A stretch of 64,000 nucleotides of DNA from Platanthera guangdongensis (GCA_039583875.1 CM077153.1:111472568-111536567), one strand, 5' to 3'. Positions 31,916 to 43,851 are shown, counted from the first letter of the stretch. Notes: generated from the sequence alone by a model not told the origin. A program made the numbers and translations.

Positions 31916-32880
31916 ACAGTGCAGTTAGATTTTTGTAGCCCTTTATGAAATAGAAATGAAAGAAAACTTTACCTTTGATGTGGCTTGTTTTACTTTTCAT
32001 TTTTCTTACTTGTATTAATCCGCACGGTTTCAGTGTAACTTCCGATTTAAAAGATAATTATTATGCAAACTGGTCTGAGATCATAATGAAATCCGGAGTT
32101 TCTGCATTCTGCGACTTCAATAAAGCTATCCGCAAGAAAGAGAGAAATTCTTGTTGCTTATTTGAGAGTACACATTTACAATAAGCCGCGCGACTAAATT
32201 TTTACCGCCAAAAGCCTTAATAATGACAAATAATCTGCGGCTTCTGATATGATCATGCAAGCCGGTAATCAGAGATACTTAAGCATGCCTAGCCGTTAAA
32301 TAAGTCGCCTGATAGTAGAGAACAAACCAATACTAATTTTGTGGTGTCAAGTCGTAGGTTGACTAGTATAATTGATACCATAAGACGGCGGACTAAGGCC
32401 AAGAATTAACTGACTGAAATAAGTTGGCCGACTTTCCGAGTACATGAATAATAAATCGGCAGACTTTCCGAGTACATGAATAATAAATCGGCAGATAGGA
32501 ACATACAGGCCGAATAAAATAAGACGGAATATGTAACCGCACGGTCTGTGAACTGAACTATATAAATTGGCACAGGCCGCTTTATAAAACCACAAGAAAG
32601 CAGTTAGGTCCATGTTGTCCTGCAAGAACAGATGGAGCTATGGGCTAATGTGTCGATTTGAGCAGGTGCATGAGACATTGCTTTCCACACAAAGAACACA
32701 TAAGTGAGATTGAAATTCTTAAAACTCTTGACCGATGTCGAGCGGGACAAGTACGTAATGTCTGCGACAAATGTCAAGCGGGACAAGTACGTAATGACTG
32801 CGTCTGATGTCAAGCGGAATTTCCACTACACATCTACGACTGATGTCAAGTGGGATGTGGAGGGCTTAAGAATTCAAAGG
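31916..32880. other. convergent spacer of element C
   Basis: Lies between the end of antisense gene 2 and the end of gag. It has a 33-bp duplication (32431-32495, ACTTTCCGAGTACATGAATA unit), the conserved-loop hairpin 32645-32704 with arms CTAATGTGT/ACACATAAG, and 36-bp tandem repeats at 32728-32855. No pol remnant is visible. Confidence 0.8.
32728..32855. repeat. 36-bp tandem repeats (C spacer)
   Basis: Three and a half units of GATGTCAAGCGGGACAAGTA plus CGTAATGTCTGCGAC. The inverted equivalent is in the spacer of E (38205-38415), which has the opposite orientation, so the array predates the split of C and E. Confidence 0.85.
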
Positions 32881-32883
32881 CAA

Positions 32884-33818
32884 TTAGAAAAGGAAGTACC
32901 TGCTTGAACCATTGTGTAAGCTAGAGAAGATTGACTTAGAGAGTCCCTGAATGACATAGACTTGTAGATTCCCTGCTCTTGCAAATTGATCAGCTAACAT
33001 TCGGAGAGCCATGCAATCTTCTACCAGATGACCAACATCTTTATGATACTTGCAAAAAAGCTCCTCATGCCGATATTTGATTTTAGATTTCATGCGTCGA
33101 GGCCTTCTGAACTCAGGAATTTCTTGAAGAATCATCCGGAGGTCTTCCATAGGAATTTTAAATTTAACATATCTATCTGAACATTTTTCACACTTTAGTG
33201 CTTTTTGACACGAAGATGTGGCTGGATGTGCTTTTATAAACTCAGATGACTCATTCTTCCGAGGAAGTAATGTAGGCCTATCCTGAGAAAGAGGAAGAGA
33301 CTTGCAATTTCTAACGTTTGAAACATTTTTGGAAGAAATAGCTTGCTGATCACCAGAAGTCACCTGAGGTTGTTTAGTCATCTGATTCAAAAATGAGATA
33401 TAATATTTATTTGCTTCTTCACCCATTATGAACTTATTAACGATTTCAATAAGATCTCCATAAGTTTTGGGGTCATTTATGGTGAGCTTAAATTTCCGAG
33501 GGCCTTATCGAAGTCCATTCACGAAAGCATACAAGTAATAATCTTGATGGATGCTACAAACCTCTAGAACTCGTCAATTCCCTGCTTGATTTGGAAGAGA
33601 GCTCCAACGTTTCTTTTCCGCTTCTTATAAGTAGTAAACCTTGAAATGAATTGACTACGAAGATCTTTAAAACTGGTGATCAATCGAGGTGGCAGACTAT
33701 AGAACCATTCCCTTGCAATGTCGCCAAAAGATATAATAAGAAGTTTGCATTTTATTCCGTTTGACACCTTTCTTAGCGAAATAGCTGATTCAAAGGCTTG
33801 TAAATGAGAAAATGGATC
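32884..33818 (-). pseudogene. gag of element C, C-terminal part
   Basis: On the - strand the capsid core REWFYSLPPRLITSFKDLRS and FQIKQGIDEF is followed after breaks by MGEEANKYYISFLNQM, KIKYRHEELFCKYHKD and a CHHC knuckle (C-x2-H-x4-H-x4-C, ending VEDC). It aligns along its length with E gag at 37130-37935. A frame break lies near 33560 and an altered stop near 33508. It is cut at 33818 by the ATCAC duplication of element D; its start is at 54925-55193. Confidence 0.88.
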
Positions 33819-33823
33819 ATCAC

Positions 33824-34367
33824 TGCTGATGCAGAAAATGCGCCCTCAAATTCCGGTAAAAAGGGAAAAAGAGAGAGGGAAACTGCAAGCAATCGTTTTC
33901 TAATGGACCAAGGAAAAATGGTGATCAAGACAGATTCGAGACCGCAAAGTCCGAGATTTTAGTCCACAGCTTTCACTAAATGGGCCTCTGGACTCAAGTT
34001 AGTGTGCTTTGGGTGTACCACCTCCCCCATATTTATAGGATGGGGGCCTACCCAAACGGGCAGAGCTAAAATAACCGGCTGTCCGGGGTACAGGAGAACC
34101 GGGCAACGGTGACGGGAAGAAAAAAAAAGAACACGCCAGTCCGCGCAAAAGGGGCGGACTGGGCTCGCGGGCGGGAGCTTCTATATGCTACTGCTAAGCG
34201 TGATCCTGCTGAAGGACGGCGGCCTGGGTGGACTTATCTTTGAGTCCGCCTGAAGAGCTATCATGGGAGCTGATCTCCTGGGGCATGCCGAGCTGGGCAG
34301 ACTGAGCACCGAGTCCGCCGCTAAGGTGGATGCGACCTTGGACGTGGTGCGGACTCTGGGGTTAACA
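33824..34367 (-). repeat. 3' LTR of element D
   Basis: On the + strand TGCTGATGCAGAAAATGCGC to GGGGTTAACA, 544 bp; partner at 54376-54919. A TATTTATAGG box near 34030 is the - strand promoter. Confidence 0.93.
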
Positions 34368-34410
34368 TAATCCCCGCACATTTTTAAGTTTCTGTAAACT
34401 TCAAAAATGT
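34368..34410 (-). promoter_or_regulatory. PPT and adjoining hairpin of element D
   Basis: The tract is TGCGGGGATTA on the - strand. The hairpin 34378-34410 pairs ACATTTTTAAGTTT with AAACTTCAAAAATGT around a 4-nt loop. Confidence 0.85.
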
Positions 34411-34455
34411 TTGCTTAACCGCCGAGTCCACAAATCTCATTAATGCTGTCAGCGC

Positions 34456-34463
34456 TATAAATA
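34456..34463 (+). promoter_or_regulatory. TATA box of antisense gene 1 (element D)
   Basis: GCTATAAATATCACCGGAGG lies at the same position relative to gene 1 as in B and F. Confidence 0.7.
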
Positions 34464-34534
34464 TCACCGGAGGGGCTGGAATTGTCAAAAGTATCAACGA
34501 CACGGGTCGGTATTCTCCTCTTGCGGTCTCAACT

Positions 34535-35883
34535 TTGCAGTCCGGGATATCGAGACTTGGCGCTTTCTTCAATAGCCTTACAGCAAAAAATGAAAAACCA
34601 ATAACACCAATAAAAACTAAGAAATTGATAAAGAGAGTGACGAGAGGGGAGCCTGTCCGCTCTACTGGAGAGAGTTCTCATAGCAAGAAACCTGCTGAGG
34701 AAGCAGCCCGCCATGCCGATGTGCCTGTGCGCGGGAAGGAGGACGCCACCGCATCTCACACTGAACAGCCGTCCAAAAGTGCGGATAAGACATTAAATCT
34801 GTTAGATACTGCCAACACTCAAAAAACGGCGAACTCGGCGGAGACGGTTTGCGCAAACAATGAAACCAAAGTGTCATCCCCCAACGCCCAGCATCCCATT
34901 ACTAAACTTGATGAAGATAGGCGGTCTCCGGGAGACGAAGTTGGGTAAGGCGTGCCCTCAAAGGCATTGTTTGCTATAAACCTTGAGACAGTCCGCGAGA
35001 GCCAGCCAGATTTAGGGAAGGCTGCCGCGGACTCTGCTGAGAAAAAGGCCCCTTCTAGAAAGAAGAGGAAGAGGGATAAGTCCACTGTGGCCGAGCGGGT
35101 TGAAAAGAAGCTGCCGGCGATGAAAGAGAAAAATATCAGTGCGGACTGGAGATGCAGAATTGCAGCACAGGCAGCGTGAAAAAGAAGTTCCTGAAAGAGA
35201 CTTAGTTACACCAGAGGCCCAAGTCCAGGGAGACAATTCCCTCTCCACGGTCAGTTTGTCTACTGATGAGATACTTAATTCTATAGACGTCAAACAACTT
35301 GATATCATCAACAAATCTTTGCTGGATGTGCTGCATCCTGAGGTAGAAATCTTGGGAGTTAAGATCAGCAAGCTCCCTTCTTTATCCACCGCTGAGGAAA
35401 AAGAGAAGGAAAAACTGAAAAGAGAAGATAACGGAACAGAAGAAGCAGATCACCGCCCATGTGGCTACAGTTGAGGCGGACTCGAAGAAGGCCGCGGCGA
35501 ACAAAGAAGCTGAAGATCTGCGGATTGCTGCAAAGCTGCTGCAGACAGGTAACCTCCTACCGGCGCCTAAATACTTTAAGAGTCAGTGGCTTTACAGGTC
35601 ACCGCAGCGGAAGTCGAGGCCGATCAAGATCATCACCGAGACCGATGACATTGTTGTTTCCACAAGATCTACGACTGAAAGGAGAATCAAAGTCCATCGC
35701 GAATGGAAGAAACGGTTAAACGCCTTTGACTTGGAGCGGGCAAGGCGGCCTATCTTTGATAGCCGGCAACTCGCTGCTGCTTTTGCCAAAAGTGATCTTT
35801 TATCTTGGTACTTTGAGTCCGCTGCGGACTGTATTCGAATGTGAAATTGACCTTTGTTGTTGCAAGTAGAAAGTCACCATCGG
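34535..35883 (+). pseudogene. antisense gene 1 of element D, left part
   Basis: Homologous to gene 1 of B and F from SRLGAFFNSLTAK onward. The ATG of the others has become ATA, so there is no normal start. A TAA at 34946-34948 follows SPGDEVG, and frameshifts lie near 35140 and 35440. The conserved WKKRLNAFDLERARRPI is at about 35705-35755. The gene is cut at 35883 by element E and resumes at 44601. Confidence 0.83.
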
Positions 35884-36545
35884 TGATAAGCCCGGAATCC
35901 GCGACCTGCCCGCGCAGCTTTCCAGACTGGGCGGCCTGCCTACTCAAGCCGCCAAGCCTCCCAAGCCGGGCGGTCTCCATGTCAGGCCGCTGCCAACGCC
36001 GACCCTGCTCAGCGACAAGGCCCAAGGACCCAGCCGTCAGCTCGCCAGGGGGAATCCGCCAGGCCGCGCGACTTCCCTCCTTTCTTGTTTCTTTCTCTTT
36101 TGCTTCCCCTCACCTATGCCCGGTTCTCCTGTACCCTGGGCATCCGGTAATTTTAGCCCTGCCCGTTTGGGCAGGCCCCCGACCCTATAAATAGGGGGTG
36201 GGTGCACTCCCCAAGACACGCTGACTGGGATCCAGGAGCTCGCATGTTAAGAGCTGCGGTCTCAAGTCTAGTGTATTGCGGCTTGTAGTCCGGCCGGCTT
36301 CCTCTTTTACTCGTTGTAACTGTTTCTAATTTTTAAGTAAAGGAAAGCCCGCCGAAAAAGAGGCATTTAAGCCGCGGCGGGCGAACTCTGCTGTTGCCGC
36401 TGCCAGCGGCCCCCTTTTCCGGTCCTTTAGCCGCGACCGCTAGTAACCGATTGGTCGACAGTCTTCTCCTTTCCTCCCCTATTCCCCGGTGTTCGAACCG
36501 TTAGCTGGTGGTGCCCGACTCCCTGTCCGTTTTCGTGCATCAACA
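35884..36545 (+). repeat. 5' LTR of element E
   Basis: Starts TGATAAGCCCGG and ends GTGCATCAACA. TATAAATA at 36186-36193 is the promoter box. It matches 43934-44595 for its full length. Confidence 0.95.
36186..36193 (+). promoter_or_regulatory. TATA box in E 5' LTR
   Basis: CCCTATAAATAGGGGGTGGG, followed by a G/T-rich start region. All LTRs of B to F share this CTATAAATAGGGGG core or its reverse complement. Confidence 0.7.
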
Positions 36546-36822
36546 GCTAACACGCGGCCTTCAGATCTCGACTAATCGATGAAATCAGCGGTCTAGCTAA
36601 TTAGACCGCTCTATCCTCTAGAGTTCGGCGGCCTGTCGAGCAAGTCGCGACTTCGCCGGCTAAGGCTTTCAGCCCGCCTCCCGCACTGTGGAACTTGGCA
36701 TTTCTATCCGCTCTCTTTTCAGCCGGTCTTCTTATCGGTTTGCAGTATCGTCTAGCCACCACATTAAGCCGCCGCTGTTCTGCGGTCTCTTGAAAAAGTT
36801 CGGCTATTTCTCTCTTTTCAGG
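36546..36822 (+). other. leader of element E
   Basis: Begins GCTAACACGCGGCCTTCAGA, the shared primer-site block, then TCTCGAC. A CTCTCTTTTCAG-like acceptor lies just before the gag ATG, so a leader intron is possible, though I see no clear donor. No TGG-type primer site is present. Confidence 0.65.
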
Positions 36823-37935
36823 ATGAATCCTGTGAAGGGCCATGATAAATCAAGCCGCTTCTCAGTGACTACAGATCTCTCAGAAGTGCAGGATTGCTCG
36901 TATTTTAATAGTGAGGTTGTGGACCCTCATGAAGAAATTTTTGCAAACAGTGTTGAGCGTGGCCTAGAATCTGTTGCAAATGAACCTCTTTGTGAGGACG
37001 AAGAAGAGGGCCCTTTTCCATTCATTAATCGAATTCAGTGGGATACTATCTCCGATGACTTCAGAGTACCGCGTCTCCCGGAGTATTCTGGATGTGATGA
37101 TCCGTTTTCTCATTTGCAAGCTTTTGAATCCGCTATTTCACTGAGAAAAGTGTCAAATGGAGTAAAATGCAAACTCTTCGTTATATCTTTTGGCAATGTT
37201 GCAAGAGAATGGTTTTATAGCCTCCCACCTCGATCAGTAACCAGCTTTAAGGATCTTCGAAGTCAATTTATTTCTAGATTCGCTATTTACAGGAAGCGGA
37301 AAAGAGACGTTGGAGCTCTCTTCCGAATCAAGCAAGGAATTGACGAGTCTAATCCAGATTTTGTTGATCGGTTTCAAAAGGAGGTTTTAGATATTTGTAG
37401 CGTCCATCAAGACTATTACTTGTATGCTTTCATAAATGCACTTCAACAAGGCCCATTGAAATTCAAGCTCACCACAAAATATCCCAAAAGCTACGGAGAT
37501 CTTATTGATATAGTTAATACATTCATAATGGGCGAAGAGGCAAATAAAGGTTATGTTTTATTTCTGAATCAAATGGCTAAACAATCTCAAGGGACTTCTG
37601 GTCAACAGCAATCTATTTCCTCATAAGATGTTTTGCAAGTTGAATATTGCAAGTCTCCTTATATTCTCAAGAATAAAATTCCAAAGTATGGAAAAGGTTC
37701 AGGTAAGTATGTTAAGTTTAAAATTCCTATGGAAGATCTTTTGATAATCATTCAGGGAATGCCTGAGTTCAAGAAGCCTCGGTGTATGAAATCCAAAATC
37801 AAGTATCGGCACGAGCAGCTTTTTTGCAAGTATCATAAAGATATTGGTCATATAGCAGAAGATTGCATAGCTCTCAGGGAATTGGCTAATCAACTTGTAA
37901 GAGCTGGAAAGCTGCAAGAATATGTTATTTGGTAA
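36823..37935 (+). pseudogene. gag of element E (one stop)
   Basis: ATG 36823 (MNPVKGHDKSSRFSVTTD). Acidic N-terminus, then the Retrotrans_gag core: DDPFSHLQAFESAISLRKVS, REWFYSLPPRSVTSFKDLRS and VDRFQKEVLDICSVHQDY, and at the C-terminus a CHHC knuckle FCKYHKDIGHIAEDC. The frame is continuous for 371 codons apart from one TAA at 37624-37626, and ends with TAA 37933-37935. Gag would form particles and bind RNA. It is the only sense gene in the element. Confidence 0.9.
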
Positions 37936-39380
37936 CTCTCTAAGGCAATCTTCCATTTCTTGCTCAATAATTCAAGCAGTGATTCCTCTTTCTTTCTATA
38001 AAGAAAAGTGCTTATGTTCAGAATAGTACATAACATCTCTTTCACAATCGGTATTAATGAGGCATGATAAAACTACAGATATATATCCTTTGTCACTTAA
38101 CATCATGCAAATGTTACTTTTTCTTTTGAAGCTTATTTTTAGCTTTACTCTTTATGCCAATATGCATGCATGTAGGGGCAAGAGCCCCTTTCGAATTCTT
38201 AAGCCCTCCACATCCCGCTTGACTTCAGTCGCAGATGTGTAGTGGGTTTTCCGCTTGGCCTTCAGTCACAGACATTGCGTACCCGTCACGCATGACTTCA
38301 GTCACAGACAGGCATTACGTACTTGTCCCGCTTGACCTTCGTCGCAGACATTGCGTACTTGTCCTGCTTGACTTAAGTCGCAGACGTTGCGTACTTGTCC
38401 CGCTTGACATCGGTCATGGATTTTAAGAATTTCGATCCCGCTTATGTGTTCTTTGTGTGGAAAGCAATGCCGCACGCACCTGCCCACATTGACACATAAG
38501 TGCATGTCTTCACCTATTTTTGCAGGACAACACGCGCCTATCCGCTATCTCGCGGCTTTACTAAGCGGCCTGTGCAGGTTGTATAATTAATTACACAAGC
38601 CGCCCGGTTTCATATTCTGGCTTAAGTTTTTTAACTTTCTTGTTCCTACCTGCCAGATTATCATTAATACATTTGGGAACTCGGCCGACTTACGTCCGCC
38701 TATTCGCTATTCAGTATCTTATTTGGCTCAAATAAATCAATTGCCGGTTTGTTATTCATATGGAAAGGAAGTCGCCCGACCTGCGTCTGGCACTTAATTC
38801 CTGGCTTTGATCTGCCGACTTATGGTATTAATTATATTAGCTAATCAGCGAACTGTCGTCACAAAAATTCCCGGCTTCCATATGCCTATATCGGCCTGCA
38901 TTATCGGAAGCCGAAGCTTGTTTATCTATTCTTGTTCCTTTAATCAAATGGGCAATTCGTTTCAGAGTTCGCCCTAGCCGCAATCTAATACTTCAATGTT
39001 ATGGATGTTTGCCGACTGCGATAGGTGGCCGCGCGGCTTAGCGGTCACGGTTTATGTATGAGCAAGCCGCGGCAATTCAGCTCTTGCAGCAGATAACATT
39101 GAATAATTCATCAAGGAAAATTGCGGTTTAAGTTATTAGCCGCTCGGCTTATCGTCGACGTGCACTCCGGTATAAACCGCAGGAAAATATCTCTCTCTTG
39201 CGGATAGCTTTGTTGAAGTCGCAGCGCAAACTCAGCCGGTTTACATACTTATATTTTAAATCGGAAGCTAAACTGAGACCGCGTGGACTTAGTCAAGTAA
39301 GAAAAGTGAAATAGTAAAGAGAAAGGTAAAAATGCCTTCATTTCCATTTCATTAAGTATTACAAAGTCTTAATCGCGCGG
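37936..39380. other. convergent spacer of element E
   Basis: Gag ends on the left and antisense gene 2 ends on the right. The spacer contains 36-40 bp tandem repeats (38205-38415), the conserved-loop hairpin 38441-38500 with a perfect CTTATGTGT/ACACATAAG stem, and about 850 bp of unique sequence dotted with GCCGCGCGGCT-like words. No pol remnant is seen. Confidence 0.82.
38205..38415. repeat. 36-40 bp tandem repeats (E spacer)
   Basis: About five units of GCGTACTTGTCCCGCTTGAC plus TTCAGTCGCAGACATT, the reverse complement of the array in C at 32728-32855. Confidence 0.85.
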
Positions 39381-39441
39381 TTACAAAAACAATACCGCCG
39401 ATTTCAAAAAGTTCAAAATACAAAAACAAGTTATAGATTTT

Positions 39442-41240
39442 CTAATCGCCCGGTTTGAGCTTCTTAGTCGCAGGAGAATCCAAATCACTGCCATCGCCAA
39501 TGTCGACGGATGATAGAGAGTATCCGCTGCTAGTTGCGGAGCTCGCTGAACCGCCAGAAGTTGTCGAGTCTGGCCGCGCGGTCTCCGATTCTTGGCCGTC
39601 GGACTCAGGCGATGGCGTGGACTCCGGCTTCCCTGGCCGACCTCTTCCACGACGTCTCCGACCACCTCGCCGACTTCTTCCCCGACCTTGGCCTTGCCCT
39701 TTATCAACCTATAGACGTCGGCCACCTGCTCTTTCAGGGAGGGGTAGATGTCGGCACATGTAAAGTCGGTGAAGCCGGTGGCCAAGCCGCCAAGGTCCCG
39801 GAGGCGGTTAAGCGCTCCATCAATCCCTTGGACGAGTTAGGGGAAGACTTGGTCTTGGAAGATGGGATTGGCCGGGTTATACATTTCCTGCAAAGCAAAA
39901 AGTAAAGGTAAGGTCACGCGGTTACATAATGATAACCGCACGAGTATTGGTAATGACTTACCGCCTCCTTTTCCTTAAGCCGCTTGTTCTCTTCTTGTTG
40001 TTCGCCTAACTGTGTCTTCAGGCCGCTGTTCTCCTTCATCAGCTGCTTGTAGGTAAGGCCCATGAAGTGACTTGCCACGAAGCTCCTCGCGCCGACTTGC
40101 GCGGCTAGCCGCGGCAGGTCGTCTGGAGGAACTCGCCGCATCGCCTTCAAGTTGCGCATGCCGTACAGCGCGCCGCCAACCGCGCTCGCGTGGCGGCTTA
40201 CTTCTTCTTGCCCCCAGTAGGGGAGGGCGGTGGAGATCGTCACCGACTTGCCGTCCGGACTCCACCGCAAGGCCGGATAGCCGTCGACATCCTTCAAGCT
40301 GTTGCCGGTTCCTTGCAGAATGAACTCTCCAGAGGAGTCCGACTCCTCCTCCTCCGCAGCTCGCGCCGGCTTTGCCCGCTTCGCTCTCTTTTCTCTTTGA
40401 GTGAGGGTCAAGCCGCCAGGAGTCTGCGGCTTGTTCAGCGGGACCGCCACAGCAGCTGCAAAGATAAAGGCAAAGTTAGTTTCCAGTCCGTGCGGCTAAG
40501 ATATCAGGTCGGCCGGCTTGGAGCTTACTGTCTTCCGCCTCTATTCCAACTAGAGATGGCAACAGCGGGATGTAGTGGTTTACATCAAGCCGCTCGCCTT
40601 TGAAGAAGTCGTAGATCTCCTTCTCGACGCCGTCCAAGCCGCTGCTGCCAAAGGCGGCCTCTTCGCGGATCTGGGGGTCGACTGGCAGCAACCCCAGGTT
40701 TCCCTCGAAGATGAGAAACCGCTCCGGCCAGTTCGCGATCTTGTTGGCCAAGTTGACTATCTTCAGCCCTCTGCAGCCGAAGTAGAGGTGCCCCCGGAAG
40801 ATCTTCGTCCCGGAGTCCGGGATAGACCGCACCGAAAAGCACTCTCGGAAGAGCCTCATAGAGAAGCGGACTCTTTCCGACCTGAGGTAGGAGATGAAGC
40901 TGTAGATGGCAGCTATCGAGTTTGGGGGAAGTTGTCCGGGCACAACTCCGTAGTGGTCGAAGACCGCTACGGCCTCTAGCAGGACCGGGAAGCTGAAGCC
41001 GCAGTCGAAGTGGTCGCTGGGGACCGTGATCTGATTTGCATTGGAGGAGTTGATCCGCTCATCCTGCCGGGGAAGCCGCGCGATCAGCGGACTTCCTTGC
41101 ATGTGTTTCTCGACAAAGTCATCCAGCTCGGCTTTTGTAAGCCGGCATTCTTTATGGTCAGCTGAGTGGAAAGCGGAGGCCGCGTCTGTCCTAACCGCAG
41201 TGTCCTTGTCAGACCGCAACGACTTGAACTTAGCCTGCAT
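39442..41240 (-). pseudogene. antisense gene 2 (Transposase_28-like), element E, nearly intact
   Basis: ATG 41240 (MQAKFKSLRSDKDTAVRT). Exon 1 is 41240-40529, intron 1 is 40528-40456 (GTAAGC to TTGCAG, 73 nt), exon 2 is 40455-39962, and intron 2 is 39961-39888 (GTAAGT to TTGCAG, 74 nt). Removing both keeps one frame into exon 3. The Transposase_28-like part has TVPSDHFDCGFSFPVLLEAV, FDHYGVVPGQLPPN and SMRLFRECFSVRSI. Exon 2 has FVASHFMGLTYKQLM and a coiled coil. A frameshift near 39630 in the acidic tail is the only break seen; in the original frame the end is KKLKPGD at stop 39442. Function unknown. Confidence 0.88.
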
Positions 41241-41277
41241 CCTTCTTGATTTGTGATGAAATCTACGGGATCTGCTC

Positions 41278-41285
41278 TATTTATA
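41278..41285 (-). promoter_or_regulatory. TATA box of antisense gene 2 (element E)
   Basis: TCTATAAATAGAGCAGATC on the - strand, 38-45 bp before the ATG at 41240. Confidence 0.72.
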
Positions 41286-41700
41286 GAAAATCCGTGAAGC
41301 TACAGTGCACAACGTCAAATCGCGGCTAGTCGCCGGACCGCGCGGCATACATCCGCTGGAATTGCAGATCAGCTTAGTGACCAAGCCGCCGTTTAGCCCA
41401 TCAGTCCGCACGGCTATTTCCCTACACTTAGAAAAATTCTATGGCGAATCATGTGGATATCAAGTATTCAAGCCGGCGATCTGTTCGCCAGACCGCGCGG
41501 CTACTTTCCAAAACTTTAGATTTCTCAGAACAAAGCAGCAGACATGTGGATTATAAATTCAAGCCGCATAAGCCGCATCCAGTTCGCATCATAATAGAAT
41601 ACAACAGTTTACAGCAATCAAATTGTCCAACATCCAGAGAAAAAATATATATTACAACATATTATTCAAATGTCCGCGCGGCTTGGTTCACTCAAGTCGC

Positions 41701-43744
41701 TCAGGATCGTTTTTCGTCTTCCGGCCTATCTCGTCCTATGTGCGCGACCTGCTCACCGGTCTGCACAATCGCAACGTACACCTGGCTAACCAGATTATGA
41801 AGCGCATGCAGTGACCGATGAACTAGCGCAGCGTCGCGCTCTACTCTCGCAAACGGTATCATGGGGATCACCTGGGCCCCCAGACTGCTTGGAACTGCGA
41901 CCTGGTTAGGCGCCGCGGCCACCGGCGGATGCGAAGTCTCGCCAGAGGCCGGGCGACTAGTACCCGGCAACTCTGCAGTAGTTGGTAGTACAGGCCGCTG
42001 TTCTCCGCCGGTCTCCGCCGGCAGGTCTTGGTTCTCGCCGCCTTCAGCATGTGGGATCTCTTCTCTGTTTCCTTCCAGCCGCGCGGCCATCAGCAAGTAC
42101 TTCTCCGCCCTTTCCTGCTCCAGGGCGACCTGCATCTCAGCAATCTTCACCTCAGCGGTTTCCATCGCGGTCTAGAGCCTGGCGGTCTCTTCCTTCCTCG
42201 CGGTCTGGAGCCTGGCAGTCTCTTGTTCCATCGCAGTCTTCAGCCTCGCGGTCTCCTGCTCAAGCGCAGTTTGCAACCTTGTGGTCTCTTGCTCCAGGGT
42301 GGTTTGCAACTCTTGGATCCTTTTCTCCGCGGCCTCCTGGGCAACCCGCTGCTGTTCGTCTTTAATCCGCAGGGTTTCGGTGGCCGCGTCCAAAGCCACC
42401 TGCAGCGTGCCGACGTCCTTCTGGAAGTCGGCCATCTCCTTCTCGCGAACACATGGAGGCGGAGGTGGTGGCAGCATAGACAAAAACGACGTCAAGTCGC
42501 CCGGTTTCATCGCGGTCTCCGGTACACCTGCAGAAGAAAAACCGCAGTCAGGTTCAGCCGGATTGTTGCGACATTCTAGCAAGAAAATCGGTAGGATAAG
42601 ACCGCCGGTTTGATGTTTATCTCCTCCAAAGGTCGCGGTATGGATTTTAATCACTCGCCGCCTGAGCCGCTCAGGATCTATCCTCTTCAGCTTTTCTTTC
42701 CATAGCCGCTCGGTTTCCTTAGCTCGGCTTTTCAGTTGAGCCGTGGTCAGGAAAAAGCTGGCCGGCGGATTTAATATAATATTCGCCCCCTTCTTCCTTG
42801 ACCGCGACTTGTAGAATTTAATAATTCGCCTAACGTCCCGGTGTTTACCTTGCATCAATGGAAGTGCGGTCACCACCGGCTTATCGGCGATCAGCTTCTT
42901 CATCTCCTCCATCTTCTCGCGAAGCTTCAGTTTCTCGGCTCCTTCAGAAGTCGCGGAAGCCGGATCGCCAGGCTTCTCCCCAATAACCTGGATGTCCGGG
43001 CGGTCAACCTCCTCAGAGGCTGCTGGTGTCGACAATAGCGCGTCTTGCTGCTGGAGAGTCTCCATGCCCTTCAGGAGCTCGCTCAGCGAATCGCTAACCG
43101 CAGGTGTACCCTCCAGTTCGCTCGGCTTGTAATCCGGTGTGTGCGGGTTCTCGGGTACCTCCTTCTCGTGCGGCCTGTGTTGCAGACTGTCTGCGCCGGT
43201 CTTTTTGGAAATGTTCCGGTTTCTGGCGTGCAACTTCCTCATCTTCCTCTTCATCCTTTCTTCAAGGGTTTCGCTCCTTTCTTTCCGTCGTTTCAGGGAG
43301 CCGAACACCTTTTCAGTCCGCTTGTGCTGTTCAACCAAAGTCCGCTCGGGTTCCTGCGCCTTCTCCGGCTCGTTGTCATCCACAACGATTAAGTCGACCT
43401 TGCCCGGCAATTCGGACGGTTTCCCAGATTCAACACTCTTCTCCTCCGTCCCACCGATTTTTTAGGAGTGGTTCTCCTGATGGAGAGAAAGTCAGGTCAA
43501 AGGATTTGGCAATTCCGGTTTGCAGTGGAGCAGTCTTCGAAACCGCTTTGGGATCTACTGCGGCCTGCGATGGTCCGCCAACGATCTCTGTCGCCCTCTT
43601 TTCAGGGCCAGAAGCCACTGATGTCTCCGGCTTCCCAGTCTTCTTGGCAGCCTGACGGACAGAATCATTCGAGTTCTCGCTCCGGCTCTGTTTCGTTTCT
43701 GGCGGTTTCTTGTTGCGGGCTAACATTGATGACATCACATCCAT
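41701..43744 (-). pseudogene. antisense gene 1 (coiled-coil protein), element E, nearly intact
   Basis: ATG 43744 (MDVMSSMLARNKKPPETKQ). About 680 codons: basic N-terminus, ERSETLEERMKRKMRKLHAR, LQHRPHEKEVPENP, KLREKMEEMKKLIADKP, FYKSRSRKKGAN, WKEKLKRIDPERLRRR, AMKPGDLTSFLSML, then a long coiled coil with 11-residue repeats (ALEQETARLKT type, 42172-42310), and ALHNLVSQVYVAIVQTGEQV at the end. Only two breaks are seen: a frameshift in a run of six A near 43458 and a TAG at 42172-42174. No catalytic motif is seen. A structural or adaptor role is possible but unproven. Confidence 0.86.
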
Positions 43745-43843
43745 CGCTAGAGAAATCGCGTCGGCTTGCAAAATTCTGACCGCAGGTGGCGAGTAGCGAC
43801 CCGTGGCTTGGCAGGAATCCTGAAGAATGTCAAGGGTCAGGGG

Positions 43844-43851
43844 ATTTTATA
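43844..43851 (-). promoter_or_regulatory. TATA box of antisense gene 1 (element E)
   Basis: CTATAAAATCCCC on the - strand, 100 bp before the ATG, the same as in element C. Confidence 0.7.

Noticed and set aside
36768..36822. intron ending just before the E gag ATG
   Set aside because: The acceptor-like CTCTCTTTTCAG is suggestive, but no convincing donor is seen in the leader and C lacks support.
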